A DNA stretch of 35,290 bases from SG8-41 sp036555615 (GTDB lineage Bacteria; Pseudomonadota; Gammaproteobacteria; Burkholderiales; SG8-41): contig DATBKZ010000050.1 in NCBI GenBank assembly GCA_036555615.1, positions 1 to 35,290 of the forward strand. The letters are read 5' to 3'. This document shows positions 1-8,703 of this stretch, one piece after another. A program made the position numbers and the translations under genes. Within the stretch, counting starts at the first letter, position 1. Each line of letters begins with the position of its first letter. The notes below the pieces were generated by a model, which saw only the letters and a list, made by a program, of their open reading frames with translations, was not told the DNA's origin and did not search any database.

Positions 1-21
1 CTAACACGGGTCGAATACGGG

Positions 22-27
22 TATAAT
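22..27 (+). promoter_or_regulatory. -10 box for rpoD
   Basis: A perfect TATAAT lies 40 bases upstream of the rpoD start codon. A -35 box at normal spacing would fall at or before the first base of the window, so only the -10 half can be judged. It suggests rpoD has its own sigma-70 promoter in addition to any read-through from an upstream gene. Confidence 0.6.
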
Positions 28-67
28 CCGCAGCTTTTTAGCGCGCTCACCGGACGGGACTCTCGAG

Positions 68-2299
<2,232 letters not shown>

Positions 2300-2307
2300 T
2301 CAAGAGC

Positions 2308-2360
2308 CTCCCCTCCTGCCCCCGAGGAGGGGTGGCGCGGAGCGCAGGGGTGGTGGAAGC
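2308..2360 (+). repeat. Dispersed hairpin repeat, copy A (after rpoD)
   Basis: Starting 8 bases after the rpoD stop, CCCCTCCT (2310-2317) pairs perfectly with AGGAGGGG (2325-2332) across a 7-nt loop. It is followed by a GCGC-containing stretch and GGGGTGGTGGAAGC. The same arrangement, in the other orientation, lies after parC at 4080-4133. There is no T-tract, so it is not a standard intrinsic terminator. It resembles the REP-like 3'-end repeats found in many betaproteobacterial genomes. Confidence 0.7.
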
Positions 2361-2383
2361 CGCCTTGCGCAGCTTTGTCCTTC

Positions 2384-2389
2384 TATAAT
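2384..2389 (+). promoter_or_regulatory. -10 box for the tRNA gene
   Basis: A perfect TATAAT lies 9 bases before the first base of the mature tRNA and is followed by a GC-rich discriminator (CCTCCGC), the type associated with stringent control. No good -35 is present at 16-18 bp spacing. Confidence 0.5.
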
Positions 2390-2398
2390 CCTCCGCAG

Positions 2399-2472
2399 GG
2401 GTCTGTAGCTCAGCCGGTCAGAGCAGGGGACTCATAATCCCTTGGTCGTTGGTTCGAATCCAACCAGACCCA
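2399..2472 (+). tRNA. tRNA with CAU anticodon, probably tRNA-Ile2(CAU)
   Basis: A 74-nt cloverleaf can be drawn by hand. The acceptor stem GGGTCTG/CAGACCC and D stem GCTC/GAGC are present. The anticodon stem is GGGGA/TCCCT with loop CTCATAA (anticodon CAT at 2433-2435), and the T arm is GTTGG/CCAAC with TTCGAAT. The discriminator is A2472 and no CCA is encoded. The run CATAATC.CTTGGTCG.TGG resembles E. coli tRNA-Ile2, whose C34 is modified to lysidine by TilS, more than elongator tRNA-Met, but I cannot settle this without a profile search. Its 3' half from 2431 is duplicated at 3312-3355. Confidence 0.93.
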
Positions 2473-2474
2473 CT
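2431..2474 (+). repeat. Attachment-site-like direct repeat, left copy (tRNA 3' half)
   Basis: The 44 bases from the anticodon loop to two bases past the tRNA end are identical to 3312-3355. The match ends abruptly on both sides (A versus G before it, C versus T after it). Anticodon-loop-to-3'-end identity is what tyrosine integrases leave behind when an element recombines into a tRNA gene. This copy keeps the tRNA intact. Confidence 0.85.
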
Positions 2475-2505
2475 CGCTGACCCTTCGGCGGGATTCTGCG
2501 CCGTC

Positions 2506-2534
2506 TTTTCATCTCTACGCAACCTGCGTATAAT
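2506..2534 (+). promoter_or_regulatory. Promoter and operator-like palindrome of the toxin-antitoxin operon
   Basis: A -35 TTTTCA (2506-2511), a 17-bp spacer and a perfect -10 TATAAT (2529-2534) precede the toxin. The -10 is embedded in the palindrome CGTATAATACG (2527-2537), a plausible binding site for the antitoxin or the complex. Only 6 bases separate the -10 from the GTG start, so the transcript would begin at or within a base or two of the start codon. Confidence 0.65.
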
Positions 2535-2540
2535 ACGTTC

Positions 2541-2885
2541 GTGATAGCGCTGTTCGTCGAGCTGCCTGCCTTTACCCGGTATCGGCAGGACTACTTGGAT
2601 GACGAGCGGTATCGGGAATTGCAGAACGCGCTGCTGCGAAACCCGGAATCCGGTGACGTGATTGAAGGCACCGGTGGTTTACGCAAGATGCGCCATGCGG
2701 ATCCTCGGCGCGGCAAGGGCAAGCGCGGTGGCCTTCGCATCATCTATTTCTGGTGGCGCGCAGGCAGCCAGTTCTGGCTCTTCACGCTTTACGACAAGGA
2801 TGAGATGGACGACCTGAGCCCGAAGGAACAGCGGGCACTGAAGGACATGCTCAAACGAGAGCTTGAAGCAAGGAGAAAGGCATGA
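2541..2885 (+). CDS. RelE/HigB-type toxin of a type II toxin-antitoxin system
   Basis: The 114-residue basic protein is predicted to be a ribosome-dependent mRNA interferase of the RelE superfamily. It shows the family pattern PAFTRY near the N-terminus, GDVIEGTGGLRKMRHADP around residues 38-55, and GKGKRGGLRIIYFWW followed by FTLYDKDEMDDLSPKEQ in the C-terminal half. The GTG start at 2541 fits the usual N-terminus, but no Shine-Dalgarno sequence lies upstream and the -10 box ends 6 bases before it, so leaderless translation is likely. The toxin precedes its antitoxin, as in higBA-like loci, and the two overlap by 4 bases (ATGA). Assignment to the superfamily is firm; toxicity is inferred. 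Confidence 0.88.
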   Translation: MIALFVELPAFTRYRQDYLDDERYRELQNALLRNPESGDVIEGTGGLRKMRHADPRRGKGKRGGLRIIYFWWRAGSQFWLFTLYDKDEMDDLSPKEQRALKDMLKRELEARRKA

Positions 2886-3193
2886 AACGCAATTTGTTTG
2901 CAGAATTGACGGAAGGTTTCGATGCGCTTAAGGCTCATCGCGAAGGCAAGCGCACGCTGCGCACCCATGCGGTGGCGCGGAAGCCCGCCCCCACCGTGAC
3001 GGCAAAAGAACTGGTGCGTGTTCGATCGAGGCTGAAGCTGTCACGTGCGGTGTTTGCTCGGTGCCTGCGCACCAACGAGCGCACCCTTGAGAACTGGGAG
3101 CAGGGTCGGGCCAGGCCTAACGCTCAGGCTGCGTTGCTTATCCGGCTGGTTGCGCATTACCCGGACACGGTCAAGCGGCTGGCGGCAGTTTGA
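2882..3193 (+). CDS. HTH (XRE/HigA-like) antitoxin
   Basis: This is a 103-residue DNA-binding antitoxin predicted to neutralise the upstream RelE-like toxin and autorepress the operon. Residues 1-35 form a charged segment likely to bind the toxin. A helix-turn-helix occupies residues ~40-80 (TAKELVRVRSRLKLSRAVFA and TNERTLENWEQGRARPNAQA), with the NWEQGRARPNAQA signature of antitoxins paired with RelE-type toxins. The ATG overlaps the toxin stop by 4 bases, which couples their translation. The product ends 118 bp before the right tRNA-derived repeat. Confidence 0.85.
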   Translation: MKRNLFAELTEGFDALKAHREGKRTLRTHAVARKPAPTVTAKELVRVRSRLKLSRAVFARCLRTNERTLENWEQGRARPNAQAALLIRLVAHYPDTVKRLAAV

Positions 3194-3290
3194 CCGTGAT
3201 CGAAACCGCCGGAAGAGAGCTGCGAATGAACGTGACAATCTTGGCCATCTTCGGCGAGCGTGGGCGAGTGAGGGCGGGCCCGTTCGCTAT

Positions 3291-3306
3291 GAAAACAACT
3301 GTTTTC
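3291..3306. repeat. 7-bp inverted repeat beside the right tRNA-derived repeat
   Basis: GAAAACA and TGTTTTC are separated by two bases and end 5 bases before the right copy of the 44-bp repeat. There is no matching sequence at the left end. It could be an integrase/excisionase arm site or a weak terminator for the antitoxin message. Confidence 0.45.
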
Positions 3307-3307
3307 C

Positions 3308-3778
3308 TTAGCTCATAATCCCTTGGTCGTTGGTTCGAATCCAACCAGACCCACTTTGCTTACCGGGTTTGCTCTCTGGACCCAGGAATTGATGCCACAG
3401 TTCCCGGGGCGACACGACGACCACGCCTTCAACGTTCCGAAGGTCGAGCAATTCCTTGTCACCGGTTACGAACACATCCGCTTTGCCGGCGACGGCGCAG
3501 GCGAGGATGGGCATGTCATCGGTGTCCTTGATCCGGATGCGTGGAATCGCGCGCGGTGGTTTGATGATCCTGCCCTCGGCTCGTATCAAGCTAAGGAAGC
3601 CGGCGGCAATCGGCAGAGGCAGGCGAAGCTTCTCAGCGAGGACTCGTTCCAGCTCGTCGAGAACTGCCTGGCACGTCAGCAGCTCGTGGTCGTGATTGAT
3701 GATTTCCAGGAGCTCGCTGCAAAGGCCACGGGCGGCGACGGCGGCGGCGAGGACGTTCGTGTCGGGGAAAACCTTCAC
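3308..3778 (-). CDS. PIN-domain toxin (VapC-like) with a tRNA-derived C-terminal tail
   Basis: This is a predicted metal-dependent RNase of the PIN family, toxin partner of the RHH protein just upstream. The expected acidic residues are visible: PDTNVL at residues 6-11, LDELERV near 40, DTDDMPILACA near 85-95 and VTGDKELL near 105. The family core ends around SPRELWHQFL. The final 15 residues (SGSGWIRTNDQGIMS) are encoded by the antisense strand of the 44-bp tRNA fragment at 3312-3355, and the stop lies at 3308-3310 just beyond it. The native C-terminus was therefore probably changed by the neighbouring insertion or by an older tRNA junction. The ATG overlaps the antitoxin stop by 4 bases. 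Confidence 0.85.
   Translation of the reverse strand: MKVFPDTNVLAAAVAARGLCSELLEIINHDHELLTCQAVLDELERVLAEKLRLPLPIAAGFLSLIRAEGRIIKPPRAIPRIRIKDTDDMPILACAVAGKADVFVTGDKELLDLRNVEGVVVVSPRELWHQFLGPESKPGKQSGSGWIRTNDQGIMS
3312..3355 (+). repeat. Attachment-site-like direct repeat, right copy (tRNA 3' fragment)
   Basis: This is a perfect 44-base copy of 2431-2474. It lacks the acceptor 5' strand, the D arm and the 5' half of the anticodon stem, so it cannot be a functional tRNA. It marks the right edge of the insertion and doubles as the 3' end of the PIN toxin gene read on the other strand. Confidence 0.85.
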
Positions 3779-3990
3779 GAAACGTCGCGAAAGACGTCCT
3801 CATCTGTGAGATAGCCGGCGGCCGCGGCGTAGGGCATGGCTGCACGGCGCAGCGCCCGGAACCGCTGGATCGACAACTGCCTGCGCAGCGCCTCGCGCGC
3901 GACCTCGCTCTTGGTGCGGCCTGTTCGCTTGGCGAGGCGCGCCAGCTCGCGGTCCAGCTTGTCGTCGAGACGTATCGTCAGGGTACCCAT
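3775..3990 (-). CDS. Ribbon-helix-helix (CopG-like) antitoxin for the PIN toxin
   Basis: This is a 71-residue protein with a typical N-terminal RHH fold: the beta strand GTLTIRLDD, then helices DRELARLAKRTGRTKSEVAREALRR cut by the GRTKSE turn. The C-terminal ~30 residues (AMPYAAAAGYLTDEDVFRDVS) would bind the toxin. It overlaps the toxin by ATGA. Upstream (4014-4032) two direct repeats, TGTAAGACA and TGTAACACA, overlap a minus-strand TACAAT -10-like sequence, a plausible autoregulatory operator. A GAAGG ribosome site sits about 9 bases before the ATG. Confidence 0.85.
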   Translation of the reverse strand: MGTLTIRLDDKLDRELARLAKRTGRTKSEVAREALRRQLSIQRFRALRRAAMPYAAAAGYLTDEDVFRDVS

Positions 3991-4079
3991 GGGAATATGC
4001 CTTCAAACGCGAATGTAAGACATTGTAACACACCGTTTGGCTCGCTTGATTCTGGAAGGGGACGGAGCCACGTTTCCAC

Positions 4080-4133
4080 GCTCCCACCACCCCGCCCGCT
4101 TGCGCAGGCACCCCTCCTCTGACAGGAGGGGAG
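4080..4133 (-). repeat. Dispersed hairpin repeat, copy B (after parC)
   Basis: Reading the minus strand, the unit starts 1 base after the parC stop with CTCCCCTCCT, a 5-nt loop, then AGGAGGGG, a GCGC-rich stretch and GGGGTGGTGGGAGC. It aligns along its whole length with copy A after rpoD and keeps the same orientation relative to the upstream gene. Confidence 0.7.
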
Positions 4134-4134
4134 A

Positions 4135-6630
4135 TTAGATTTCTTGAATCACGCCGGTCGGCCTAAGCTTGCCGGGCAACAGACAGCCTTTACGGGCGCG
4201 GTGGAGGATGTGCTTCTTCAGGTCCGCGCCGTCGACGGTCACCTTCCGCTCGTTGCCAGAGCGCGAGACGCCCGCAACGGTCACGGACTCCGCGTTCGCG
4301 AAGCCGACCGCGACGAGTTTTTCCGCCTCGTCGAGCCCCATCAGCGTGATGCCGCGCCCGCGCGCGAGCTCCTTCAGCTCATCAGCCGGGAAGAGCAGCA
4401 TGCGGCCCTTCTCCGAGAACGCCGCGGCCAGCTCCGGCTTCTCCGGCACCGGCGCCGGCCGGATCACCTCGTCGCCCGGCTCCAGCGACATGAATGCCTT
4501 GCCGGCCTTCACGCGCGTCAGGAGCTCCTCTGACTTCCCGATGAAGCCGTAGCCACCGGACGACGCGAAGAGGTAGCGCTTGCCCGGCTGTGCGTCCACG
4601 ACATGCGCGAGCCGCGCCCCCGGCGCGAGCTCGATGAACGTCGAGAGCTGCTGGCCGTCGCCCTTGCCGCCGGGGAGCTCCGAGCACTCGACCGAGAACG
4701 CCCGGCCCGTCGTGTCGACCAGCCCGATGCTGTGCACCGAGCGCGTCTCGAACACGCCATAGGGCCCGTCGCCGGTCTTGTACGTGGTGCTCGAGAGGTC
4801 GAGACCGTGGCCCGGGCGCGCGCGCACCCAGCCGTTCTTCGACACGATGATCGTCAGCGGCTCATCGATGACCTGGCGCTCGAAAATCGCGCGCTCGGCC
4901 GCCTCGATCTGCGTGCGGCGCGGATCGCCATACTGCTTTGCATCCGTCCGGATCTCCTCAGTGACGAGATTCTTGAGCGCCTCGTCCGAGCCGAGCACGC
5001 CCTTCAGCTTCCTGCGCTCGTCCTTCAGTTCCTTCAGTTCCGTCTCGATCTTGATGCCCTCGAGCCGCGCGAGTTGCCGCAGGCGAATCTCGAGGATGTC
5101 CTCCGCCTGCATCTCGGTCAGCTTGAACTGCTTCATGAGATCGGGCTTCGGGTCGTCGGAATTGCGGATGACCTTGATCACCTTGTCGATGTTGAGCAGG
5201 ACGACGATGCGGCCTTCGAGGATGTGAATCCGTTTCTCGACCTGCGCGAGCCGGAACTTGATGCGGCGGGTGACGGTCGCGGTGCGGAATTGAACCCATT
5301 CGCCGATGAGCTCCGCGATGTTCTTGCGCGTGGGGCGGCCGTCGAGCCCGAGCGCGACCAGGTTCACCGGGAAGTTCTCCTCCAGGCTCGTGTGCGCGAG
5401 CATGAAGCGCATGAACTCGTCGGGATCCTGGCGCGAGGAGCGCGGCTCCAGCACGAGCCGCAGCTTGTTTTCCTTGTCCGATTCGTCGTTGACCTTCTCG
5501 AGAAGATTCAGGACGACCTGCTTCTGGTTCTGCTGCGCCGCCGTGACCTTGCCGCCCTTGTCCTTGGGCTTGGGATTGGTGAGCGCCTCGATTTCCGCCA
5601 TCACCTTTTTGGCGGAGGTCGTCGGCGGCAGCTCGTGGACCACGATCTGCCACTGGCCGCGCGCGAGCGTCTCGACCTTCCACCGCGCCCGCGCCCGCAG
5701 CGATCCCCGTCCCGTCTTGTAGGCCTGGAAGATCTCCTCGCGCGGGCTGATGATCTGCGCGCCACCCGGGAAGTCCGGGCCCTTCACGATGTGCATCAGG
5801 GACTTGGGCGTCGCGTTCGGGCGCTTCAGCATGAACACCGCTGCTTCTGCGATCTCGCGCATGTTGTGCGGCGGCAGCTCGCACGCCATGCCCACACCCA
5901 CGCCCGAGGCGCCGTTCAGAAGCAGCATCGGCAACCGCGCGGGAAGGAGCTTCGGCTCCTTCAGGCGCCCGTCGTAGTTGGCAATGTAGTCGACGGTGTC
6001 CTGATCGATCTCGGAGAGCAGCAGCTCCGCGAGCGGCGTCAGGCGCGCTTCCGTGTAGCGGTAGGCTGCCGCGGGGTCGCCGTCCTGCGTGCCGAAGTTG
6101 CCTTGGCCGTCGATGAGCGGATAGCGCAGCGAGAAATCCTGCGCCATGCGCACGAGCGCCTCGTAGGTGGAGGCGTCGCCGTGGGGATGGAATTTGCCGA
6201 GCACTTCGCCCACGATGCGCGCGGACTTGGAGTGCTGGACCCCGCTCTTCAGCCCCAGCTCGTTCATCGCGTAGAGGATGCGGCGCTGCACCGGCTTCTG
6301 GCCGTCCTCTACGTTCGGAATCGCCCGCCCGCGCACGACGCTCATCGCGTAAGTGAGGTAGCTCCGCTCGGCGAACGATCCCATGTCGATGGAGTCGTCG
6401 CCCGCGCTCGCCCGGCCGCCGCCTCCCGTGCCGCCGCCGCCGCGACCGGCGCCCGCCACCGCGCCTGCCTTGTGCTTCCCAGCTCTGCGGCCTTCCGCCT
6501 TCCGCCTTCTGCCTTCTGCCTTGCTCTTCATTTTCGCTTTCTCGCCGGCCGCCGGAGCTGCGGCGGGCTCGAAGAGATCGAGCGTTTGCGCGTCGGCCGC
6601 GCGCCGGGCCTGGTTCCGTTCGTCGCTCAT
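4135..6630 (-). CDS. parC: DNA topoisomerase IV subunit A (ParC)
   Basis: This is the DNA-cleaving subunit of topoisomerase IV, which with ParE decatenates chromosomes. The catalytic tyrosine is Tyr192 in AYRYTEARLTPLAELLLSEI. The winged-helix region carries GKFHPHGDASTYEALVRMAQ at 145-164, and the C-terminal beta-pinwheel runs from about residue 590. At the position equivalent to the quinolone-contacting Ser80 of E. coli ParC there is Ala153, while the acidic partner Glu157 is kept. The first ~80 residues are not conserved. They are a Lys/Arg/Ala/Gly arm encoded partly by a 7-bp tandem repeat (6491-6522) plus a Gly-rich stretch. It overlaps parE by 4 bases (ATGA). ParC rather than GyrA is chosen because it is coupled to a ParE-type gene. 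Confidence 0.93.
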   Translation of the reverse strand: MSDERNQARRAADAQTLDLFEPAAAPAAGEKAKMKSKAEGRRRKAEGRRAGKHKAGAVAGAGRGGGGTGGGGRASAGDDSIDMGSFAERSYLTYAMSVVRGRAIPNVEDGQKPVQRRILYAMNELGLKSGVQHSKSARIVGEVLGKFHPHGDASTYEALVRMAQDFSLRYPLIDGQGNFGTQDGDPAAAYRYTEARLTPLAELLLSEIDQDTVDYIANYDGRLKEPKLLPARLPMLLLNGASGVGVGMACELPPHNMREIAEAAVFMLKRPNATPKSLMHIVKGPDFPGGAQIISPREEIFQAYKTGRGSLRARARWKVETLARGQWQIVVHELPPTTSAKKVMAEIEALTNPKPKDKGGKVTAAQQNQKQVVLNLLEKVNDESDKENKLRLVLEPRSSRQDPDEFMRFMLAHTSLEENFPVNLVALGLDGRPTRKNIAELIGEWVQFRTATVTRRIKFRLAQVEKRIHILEGRIVVLLNIDKVIKVIRNSDDPKPDLMKQFKLTEMQAEDILEIRLRQLARLEGIKIETELKELKDERRKLKGVLGSDEALKNLVTEEIRTDAKQYGDPRRTQIEAAERAIFERQVIDEPLTIIVSKNGWVRARPGHGLDLSSTTYKTGDGPYGVFETRSVHSIGLVDTTGRAFSVECSELPGGKGDGQQLSTFIELAPGARLAHVVDAQPGKRYLFASSGGYGFIGKSEELLTRVKAGKAFMSLEPGDEVIRPAPVPEKPELAAAFSEKGRMLLFPADELKELARGRGITLMGLDEAEKLVAVGFANAESVTVAGVSRSGNERKVTVDGADLKKHILHRARKGCLLPGKLRPTGVIQEI
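6491..6522 (-). repeat. Heptanucleotide tandem repeat inside parC
   Basis: Four 7-bp units (CCTTCCG twice, then CCTTCTG twice, plus strand) and a partial fifth lie in the coding sequence of the ParC N-terminal arm. They encode the Lys-Ala-Glu-Gly-Arg-Arg repeats. The unit length is not a multiple of three, so gain or loss of one unit would shift the frame downstream. Confidence 0.8.
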
Positions 6631-8591
6631 ACATCAGCCTCGACTTCGTTGCCTTTCTCTTCCATCCACGCGCAGCGCTTCTCCGCTTCCTTGCGCGACA
6701 TCAGCATGTTGAAGAGGGCAAACGTCTTCGTCTTGTCCTCGATCCGCACCCGCAGCAGCCGCCGCGTGTCGGGGTTCAACGCCGTCTCCCAGAGCTGGTC
6801 CGGGTTCATCTCGCCCAGGCCCTTGAAGCGCTGGATCGAGACCGCTTCCTTCCGCACGCCGTCGTCGCGCGCGCGGTCGAGGATCGTCTTCAGCTCGTCC
6901 TCGTCCAGCGCGTAGAGCTTCTTCGCCACGCGCTTGCCGTGCCCCGGGACGTCCACCTTGTAGAGCGGCGGGCAGGCGATGTAGACGTGGCCCTTCTCGA
7001 TGAGCTTGGGGAAGTGCCGGTAGAAAAGCGTCAGGAGCAGCACGGAAATGTGCGCGCCGTCCACGTCCGCGTCGGTCATCGAGGCGACCTTGCCGTAGCG
7101 CAGGCCCGAGAGATCGGGGTTGTCCTTCTCGTCGTGGGGGTCCACCCCGAGCGCGACCGATATGTCGTGGATCTCGGCGTTGGAGAAGAGGAGCTCGCGC
7201 TTCACTTCCCAGGAGTTCAGCGCCTTGCCGCGCATGCGGTAGACCGCCTGGAAGCGCTTGTCGCGCGCCTGCTTGGCCGAGCCGCCCGCCGAGTCGCCCT
7301 CGACCAGGAAGAGCTCGTTCACCTTGGTGTCGGTGGACTCGCAGTCGGTCAGCTTCTCCGGCAACATCACGACGCTCGAGGACTTCCTGCGCTCGACCTT
7401 CTGCACCGTGCGCGAGCGCTCGATCGCCTGCTTGATGACGCGATCGCAGATCTTTTTCCCGTGCTCGACGTTCCCGTTCATCCACAGCGCGAAGGGGTCG
7501 CGCACCATGGTCGAGACGAGCTTCACCGCGTCGCGGTTGGAGAGCTTTTCCTTGGTCTGCCCGTGGAACTGCGGCTCGAGCACCTTGGCCGCGAGGACGT
7601 AGATGCAGCACGACCATGCGTCCTCGGCGAGGAGCTTCACGCCCTTGGGCATCAGGGCGTGGTACTCGGCGAAGGACTTGACCGCCTCGAAGATGCCCTC
7701 GCGCAGGCCTGCCTCGTGCGTGCCGCCGTCCACCGTGGGAATCAGGTTCGCGTACGATTCGCCGCCGCCCTTGCCGTCCTCGACGAAGGCGAATGCCCAC
7801 GCCGCGCCTTCACCCGCGGCGAAGCCGTTGGCGTCGGACTCGGCGACGAACTTCTCGCCATCGTAGATCGGCGCAACCGCGGTCGCGTTCCCGATCAGCT
7901 CCGCGAGGTAGCCCTTCATGCCCTCGGGGTAGTTCCAGGTCTTCTGCTTCGTCTCTTTCGCGGTCTCGACGCTGAGCGTCACCTTCACGCCCGGCAGCAG
8001 CACCGCCTTGGAGCGGACGATCCGCTCGAGGTCGTCGAGCTGCACCTTCGGGGAGTCGAAGTATTTCTTGTTCGGCCAGATCCTGAGCGAGGTCCCGCTC
8101 GCGCGCTGCCCGCAGGTGCCGGTCTTGCGCAGCTTCTTTGCGACTTTGCCGTCGGCAAACGCGATCTGGTGCACTTCGCCATCGCGCTTGATCTCGACAT
8201 CGAGCCGCTCGGAAAGGGCGTTGGTGACCGACACGCCGACCCCGTGCAGCCCCCCGGAGAACTTGTAGGCGGCGTCCGCGTCGGTGCGCGCGAACTTGGC
8301 GCCGGCGTGAAGCTCGGTCATGACGAGCTCGACCGTCGGGATTTTCTCCTCGGGGTGCAGCCCAACGGGAATGCCGCGGCCGTTGTCGGTAACCGTGACC
8401 GACCCGTCGGCGTGAACGGTGACGTCGATCTTGTCAGCGTGGCCGCCGAGGGCCTCGTCGGCCGCGTTGTCGATTGCTTCCTGGATGATGTGGGTGGGGT
8501 CGGAGGTCCGGGTATACATCCCCGGGAGCCGCTGGACGGGCTCGATGCCGCGTAACTTCTTGACTGAACTCTCGTCGTATCGCTTCGCCAT
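6627..8591 (-). CDS. parE: DNA topoisomerase IV subunit B (ParE)
   Basis: This is the ATPase subunit of topoisomerase IV, 654 residues. The GHKL ATP site shows EAIDNAADEALGG (38-50), TDNGRGIPVG (68-77) and the GGLHGVGVSVTNALS loop (113-127). The TOPRIM domain starts with LFLVEGDSAGGSAKQARDKR around residue 430 and continues with MTDADVDGAHISVLLLTLFY, whose acidic residues hold the metal. The C-terminal end has QRFKGLGEMNPDQLWETALN. The short length and lack of the GyrB-specific insert favour ParE over GyrB. It is the first gene of a parE-parC operon with a 4-base overlap. Confidence 0.93.
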   Translation of the reverse strand: MAKRYDESSVKKLRGIEPVQRLPGMYTRTSDPTHIIQEAIDNAADEALGGHADKIDVTVHADGSVTVTDNGRGIPVGLHPEEKIPTVELVMTELHAGAKFARTDADAAYKFSGGLHGVGVSVTNALSERLDVEIKRDGEVHQIAFADGKVAKKLRKTGTCGQRASGTSLRIWPNKKYFDSPKVQLDDLERIVRSKAVLLPGVKVTLSVETAKETKQKTWNYPEGMKGYLAELIGNATAVAPIYDGEKFVAESDANGFAAGEGAAWAFAFVEDGKGGGESYANLIPTVDGGTHEAGLREGIFEAVKSFAEYHALMPKGVKLLAEDAWSCCIYVLAAKVLEPQFHGQTKEKLSNRDAVKLVSTMVRDPFALWMNGNVEHGKKICDRVIKQAIERSRTVQKVERRKSSSVVMLPEKLTDCESTDTKVNELFLVEGDSAGGSAKQARDKRFQAVYRMRGKALNSWEVKRELLFSNAEIHDISVALGVDPHDEKDNPDLSGLRYGKVASMTDADVDGAHISVLLLTLFYRHFPKLIEKGHVYIACPPLYKVDVPGHGKRVAKKLYALDEDELKTILDRARDDGVRKEAVSIQRFKGLGEMNPDQLWETALNPDTRRLLRVRIEDKTKTFALFNMLMSRKEAEKRCAWMEEKGNEVEADV

Positions 8592-8623
8592 TCGCTCCGC
8601 TGTCGCCGGAAAGAGGTCCTGAT

Positions 8624-8629
8624 ATTATA
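8624..8629 (-). promoter_or_regulatory. -10 box for parE-parC
   Basis: A perfect TATAAT on the minus strand lies 32 bases upstream of the parE ATG in an AT-rich stretch that stands out from its surroundings. No convincing -35 is seen at 16-18 bp. Confidence 0.5.
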
Positions 8630-8703
8630 TCCCTTTGGAAATCAAAGTACTACCCCGCTTTCCGGCGAATTGCCGCCCTTCAGCTTGAGCGGCAGCTTCG
8701 GCG

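Larger units (their letters stand above)
2431..3355 (+). mobile_element. Small tRNA-targeted insertion carrying a toxin-antitoxin pair
   Basis: The segment between the two perfect 44-bp tRNA-derived repeats has a repeat-to-repeat period of 881 bp. It contains only a promoter, a RelE-like toxin, an HTH antitoxin, and about 120 bp of non-coding DNA with a 7-bp inverted repeat next to the right copy. No integrase or transposase is present, so movement would need an enzyme supplied elsewhere, or this is the shrunken remainder of a larger island kept by its addiction module. The insertion history is inferred; the repeats are seen directly. Confidence 0.7.

Noticed and set aside
2310..2332. Rho-independent terminator after rpoD
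   Set aside because: The stem is strong but there is no T-run, and the same unit recurs after parC, so it is listed as a dispersed repeat.
3312..3355. Second tRNA gene at the end of the toxin-antitoxin cassette
   Set aside because: Only the part from the anticodon loop to the 3' end is present; the acceptor 5' strand and D arm are missing, so it is a repeat and not a gene.
3323..3814. Plus-strand open frame opposite the PIN toxin
   Set aside because: It is a shadow of the PIN gene, which has the conserved acidic residues and a translationally coupled antitoxin on the other strand.
4603..6915. Very long plus-strand open frame opposite parC/parE
   Set aside because: Its Arg/Leu/Asp-rich composition is the usual antisense artefact of GC-rich coding DNA; parC and parE motifs on the minus strand are unambiguous.
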